Positions 6,196 to 7,672 of a DNA stretch of 7,672 bases are shown piece by piece; the stretch's first letter is position 1, and each line of letters opens with the position of its first letter. This DNA is from Flavipsychrobacter stenotrophus. GTDB lineage: Bacteria > Bacteroidota > Bacteroidia > Chitinophagales > Chitinophagaceae. A program made the translations under genes and the position numbers. A model generated the notes under the pieces. That model made no database searches. It saw only the letters and a program-made list of their open reading frames with translations, and was not told where the DNA came from. The stretch spans positions 1 through 7,672 of the forward strand of contig CANCOG010000234.1 of NCBI GenBank assembly GCA_947379685.1, written 5' to 3'.

Positions 6196-6310
6196 ATGCC
6201 AACATAGATTAGCCAGACTGTTAAAGAATTGCCAGTTTTACTGCTTAACCTGTTTTATGCTTAGATTCCGGTTAATAAGGGGCTGCTGAAAAAGTCGTTG
6301 AACCGATCCA

Positions 6311-6394
6311 AAACCCCGAATGGGGTTTAATAATAGTAGCCGAGGGTGTAAACCCTCAGTGTAAGATTGAAAAACACCTACCCCAGAGGGGTAG
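6311..6394 (+). repeat. Three-hairpin intergenic repeat, diverged copy C
   Basis: Three perfect hairpins lie in a row: AAACCCC-GAAT-GGGGTTT (6311-6328), GAGGGT-GTAA-ACCCTC (6342-6357) and CTACCCC-AGA-GGGGTAG (6378-6394). The order, spacing and middle GGGTGTA core match copies A and B, but the stem sequences are different and still fully paired. The last hairpin, read leftward, is followed by GTGTTTTTC, so it may also end transcription of the symporter gene, whose stop codon lies 90 bp to the right. The remaining bases between the lipoprotein and symporter genes hold only the lipoprotein promoter and a nested weak palindrome (CTACAT...ATGTAG, 6451-6482). Confidence 0.7.
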
Positions 6395-6483
6395 AACGTA
6401 ATTTAGATGCTTGGTTATTCTTTACCCCCGCCTGAAAACCGTAATAACTACTACATTGGAACCTAACTGTAGGAACATGTAGA

Positions 6484-7672
6484 TCAATGATGCTTTAGTC
6501 CTTTTTCCAGCTTCGAAATAACAACTGTCGCGACGCTATTGCCAACAACATTCATGGATGCACGGCCCATATCCAGCAGCGGATCTATACCCAACAGCAA
6601 CGCCAGTCCGGCCTCTGGAATCTTAAACGTAGCCAGTGTGCCGGCAATTACTACCAGCGATGCACGGGGCACTCCGGCAATCCCCTTGCTGGTGAGCATA
6701 AGCACCAATAGCATACTTATTTGTGTACTCCCATCAAGGTGAATACCATAAGTTTGGGCGATAAACAGAGATGCGAAAGTCATGTACATCATAGACCCAT
6801 CCAGGTTGAAGGAATAACCCAGGGGCAGCACAAAACTGACTATTTTTTCATCGCAGCCAAAACGCTCCAGTTCCAGCATGAGCTTGGGGAATGCCGCCTC
6901 ACTGCTGTTGGTGGAAAACGCAATAAGGGTAGGTTCTTTAATGTGTTTCAGCATGGTAGTAATACGATTGCCGATGAACATATACCCCGCACCCACCAGT
7001 ATGCAGAACAACAGGAACAACCCCAGGTAAAACTCCCCGATAAACTTAGAGAAAGTAGCAATGATACCCAGTCCTTGCTTGGCAATAACATTGGTCATGG
7101 CACCGAAAACCGCAATGGGGGCCAGGTTCATGATAAAGCCGGTCATTTTCAGGATAATATGCGCCGCTGAATCCAGCATTTTAACAACCGGATCGGCCTT
7201 TTCACCTATAGAAGCAGCAGCCACGCCAAAGAACAAGGAAAACACCACCACCTGCAATATCTCATTCTTGGCCATGGCATCAAAAACACTGGTAGGGAAA
7301 ATATGGTAGATAAAGTCCTTCAGGTTGATAGCCGTAGTCGCAGGCAACCCTGCAACCGCATCAGGAATAGCCAGGTGCATGGTCTCACCTGGCTTGAACA
7401 AATTGACCAATACCATCCCCAAAAACAAACTGATGAACGACCCGCACAGGAACCACAGCATCGTTTTACCACCTATCCTGCCCACTGCCTTGGCATTGCC
7501 TTGCTTGGCCACACCCACCACCAGCGTAGTGAACACCAGCGGAGCCACTATCATTTTTATGAGCCTCAGAAACACATCAGCCGCCAAACTAAACGGCTGC
7601 AGCACCGAATCTGGCGAGGCAATGCTCTTAGACGCAATCCCCTGGTTCAGCCCAAACCCCAGCGCCACCCCC
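6484..7672 (-). CDS. Dicarboxylate/amino-acid:cation symporter, N-terminus missing
   Basis: An inner-membrane carrier of the DAACS (glutamate/DctA) family that takes up acidic amino acids or C4-dicarboxylates with Na+ or H+. The frame runs off the right edge. The GTG codon at 7668-7666 is probably an internal Val in the first helix (..GVALGFGLN), so about 20-30 residues are likely missing. Numbering from that codon, landmarks are RLIKMIVAPLVFTTLVVGVA (35-54), the Ser-rich hairpin STNSSEAAFP (252-261), LGYSFNLDGS in helix 7 (283-292), SKGIAGVPRAS of the second hairpin (327-337) and DPLLDMGRASMNVVGN of helix 8 (362-377). Arg369 matches the arginine that binds the substrate's acidic side chain (R397 of GltPh). 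Asn377 stands where the Na+-coupled GltPh has Asp405, as in proton-coupled DctA. Substrate and coupling ion remain open. Confidence 0.93.
   Translation of the reverse strand, partial: GVALGFGLNQGIASKSIASPDSVLQPFSLAADVFLRLIKMIVAPLVFTTLVVGVAKQGNAKAVGRIGGKTMLWFLCGSFISLFLGMVLVNLFKPGETMHLAIPDAVAGLPATTAINLKDFIYHIFPTSVFDAMAKNEILQVVVFSLFFGVAAASIGEKADPVVKMLDSAAHIILKMTGFIMNLAPIAVFGAMTNVIAKQGLGIIATFSKFIGEFYLGLFLLFCILVGAGYMFIGNRITTMLKHIKEPTLIAFSTNSSEAAFPKLMLELERFGCDEKIVSFVLPLGYSFNLDGSMMYMTFASLFIAQTYGIHLDGSTQISMLLVLMLTSKGIAGVPRASLVVIAGTLATFKIPEAGLALLLGIDPLLDMGRASMNVVGNSVATVVISKLEKGLKHH

Noticed and set aside
6721..7170. A 149-codon plus-strand frame inside the symporter region
   Set aside because: It is antisense to a clearly conserved transporter gene and its translation has no recognisable feature.
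7666..7668. GTG as the start codon of the symporter
   Set aside because: The frame continues to the window edge, and the residues after the GTG (ALGFGLN) look like the interior of the first membrane helix, so the true start is probably outside the window.

Overview
The window looks like chromosomal DNA of a Bacteroidota species, most likely a Chitinophagaceae-like member. The signs are a TonB-dependent receptor with an N-terminal carboxypeptidase-regulatory-like domain, a small 'collagen-like' lipoprotein beginning CTKTGPQGPTG, a secreted protein starting with an NGDFENW-type motif, weak or absent Shine-Dalgarno sequences with A-rich leaders, and one clear TAnnTTTG-type -7 promoter element. 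The lineage is inferred from gene style only, since there is no rRNA or other marker gene here.

Left part (1-1179): two leftward genes, the N-terminus of a secreted protein cut by the window edge (1-100) and a three-helix DUF4337 membrane protein (159-728). They are followed by a three-hairpin intergenic repeat (799-895) and a rightward 50-residue Lmo0937-type membrane protein (1027-1179).

Middle (1445-4985): a rightward pair made of a 181-residue single-pass membrane protein of unknown function and an 833-residue outer-membrane TonB-dependent receptor, separated by 372 bp. A strong intrinsic terminator follows. The receptor should import a small ligand such as a metal, haem or siderophore using TonB energy, but the ligand cannot be read from the sequence. 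Small membrane proteins of this look are often seen beside such receptors in Bacteroidota, so the pair may work together.

Right part (4986-7672): about 600 bp rich in repeats, containing two 33-nt covarying hairpins, a second copy of the three-hairpin repeat, a leftward terminator, a decayed copy of a lipoprotein gene 3' end, and a further REP-like repeat. Beyond it are the leftward lipoprotein gene (5615-6118) with a recognisable promoter, a third three-hairpin repeat of diverged sequence, and a leftward dicarboxylate/amino-acid:cation symporter whose N-terminus lies beyond the window.

No rRNA, tRNA, CRISPR array, transposase or recognisable defence or biosynthetic system was found. The most interesting material is the non-coding repeats, whose stems change by compensatory substitutions, and the duplicated lipoprotein gene end, which seems to have kept its terminator.
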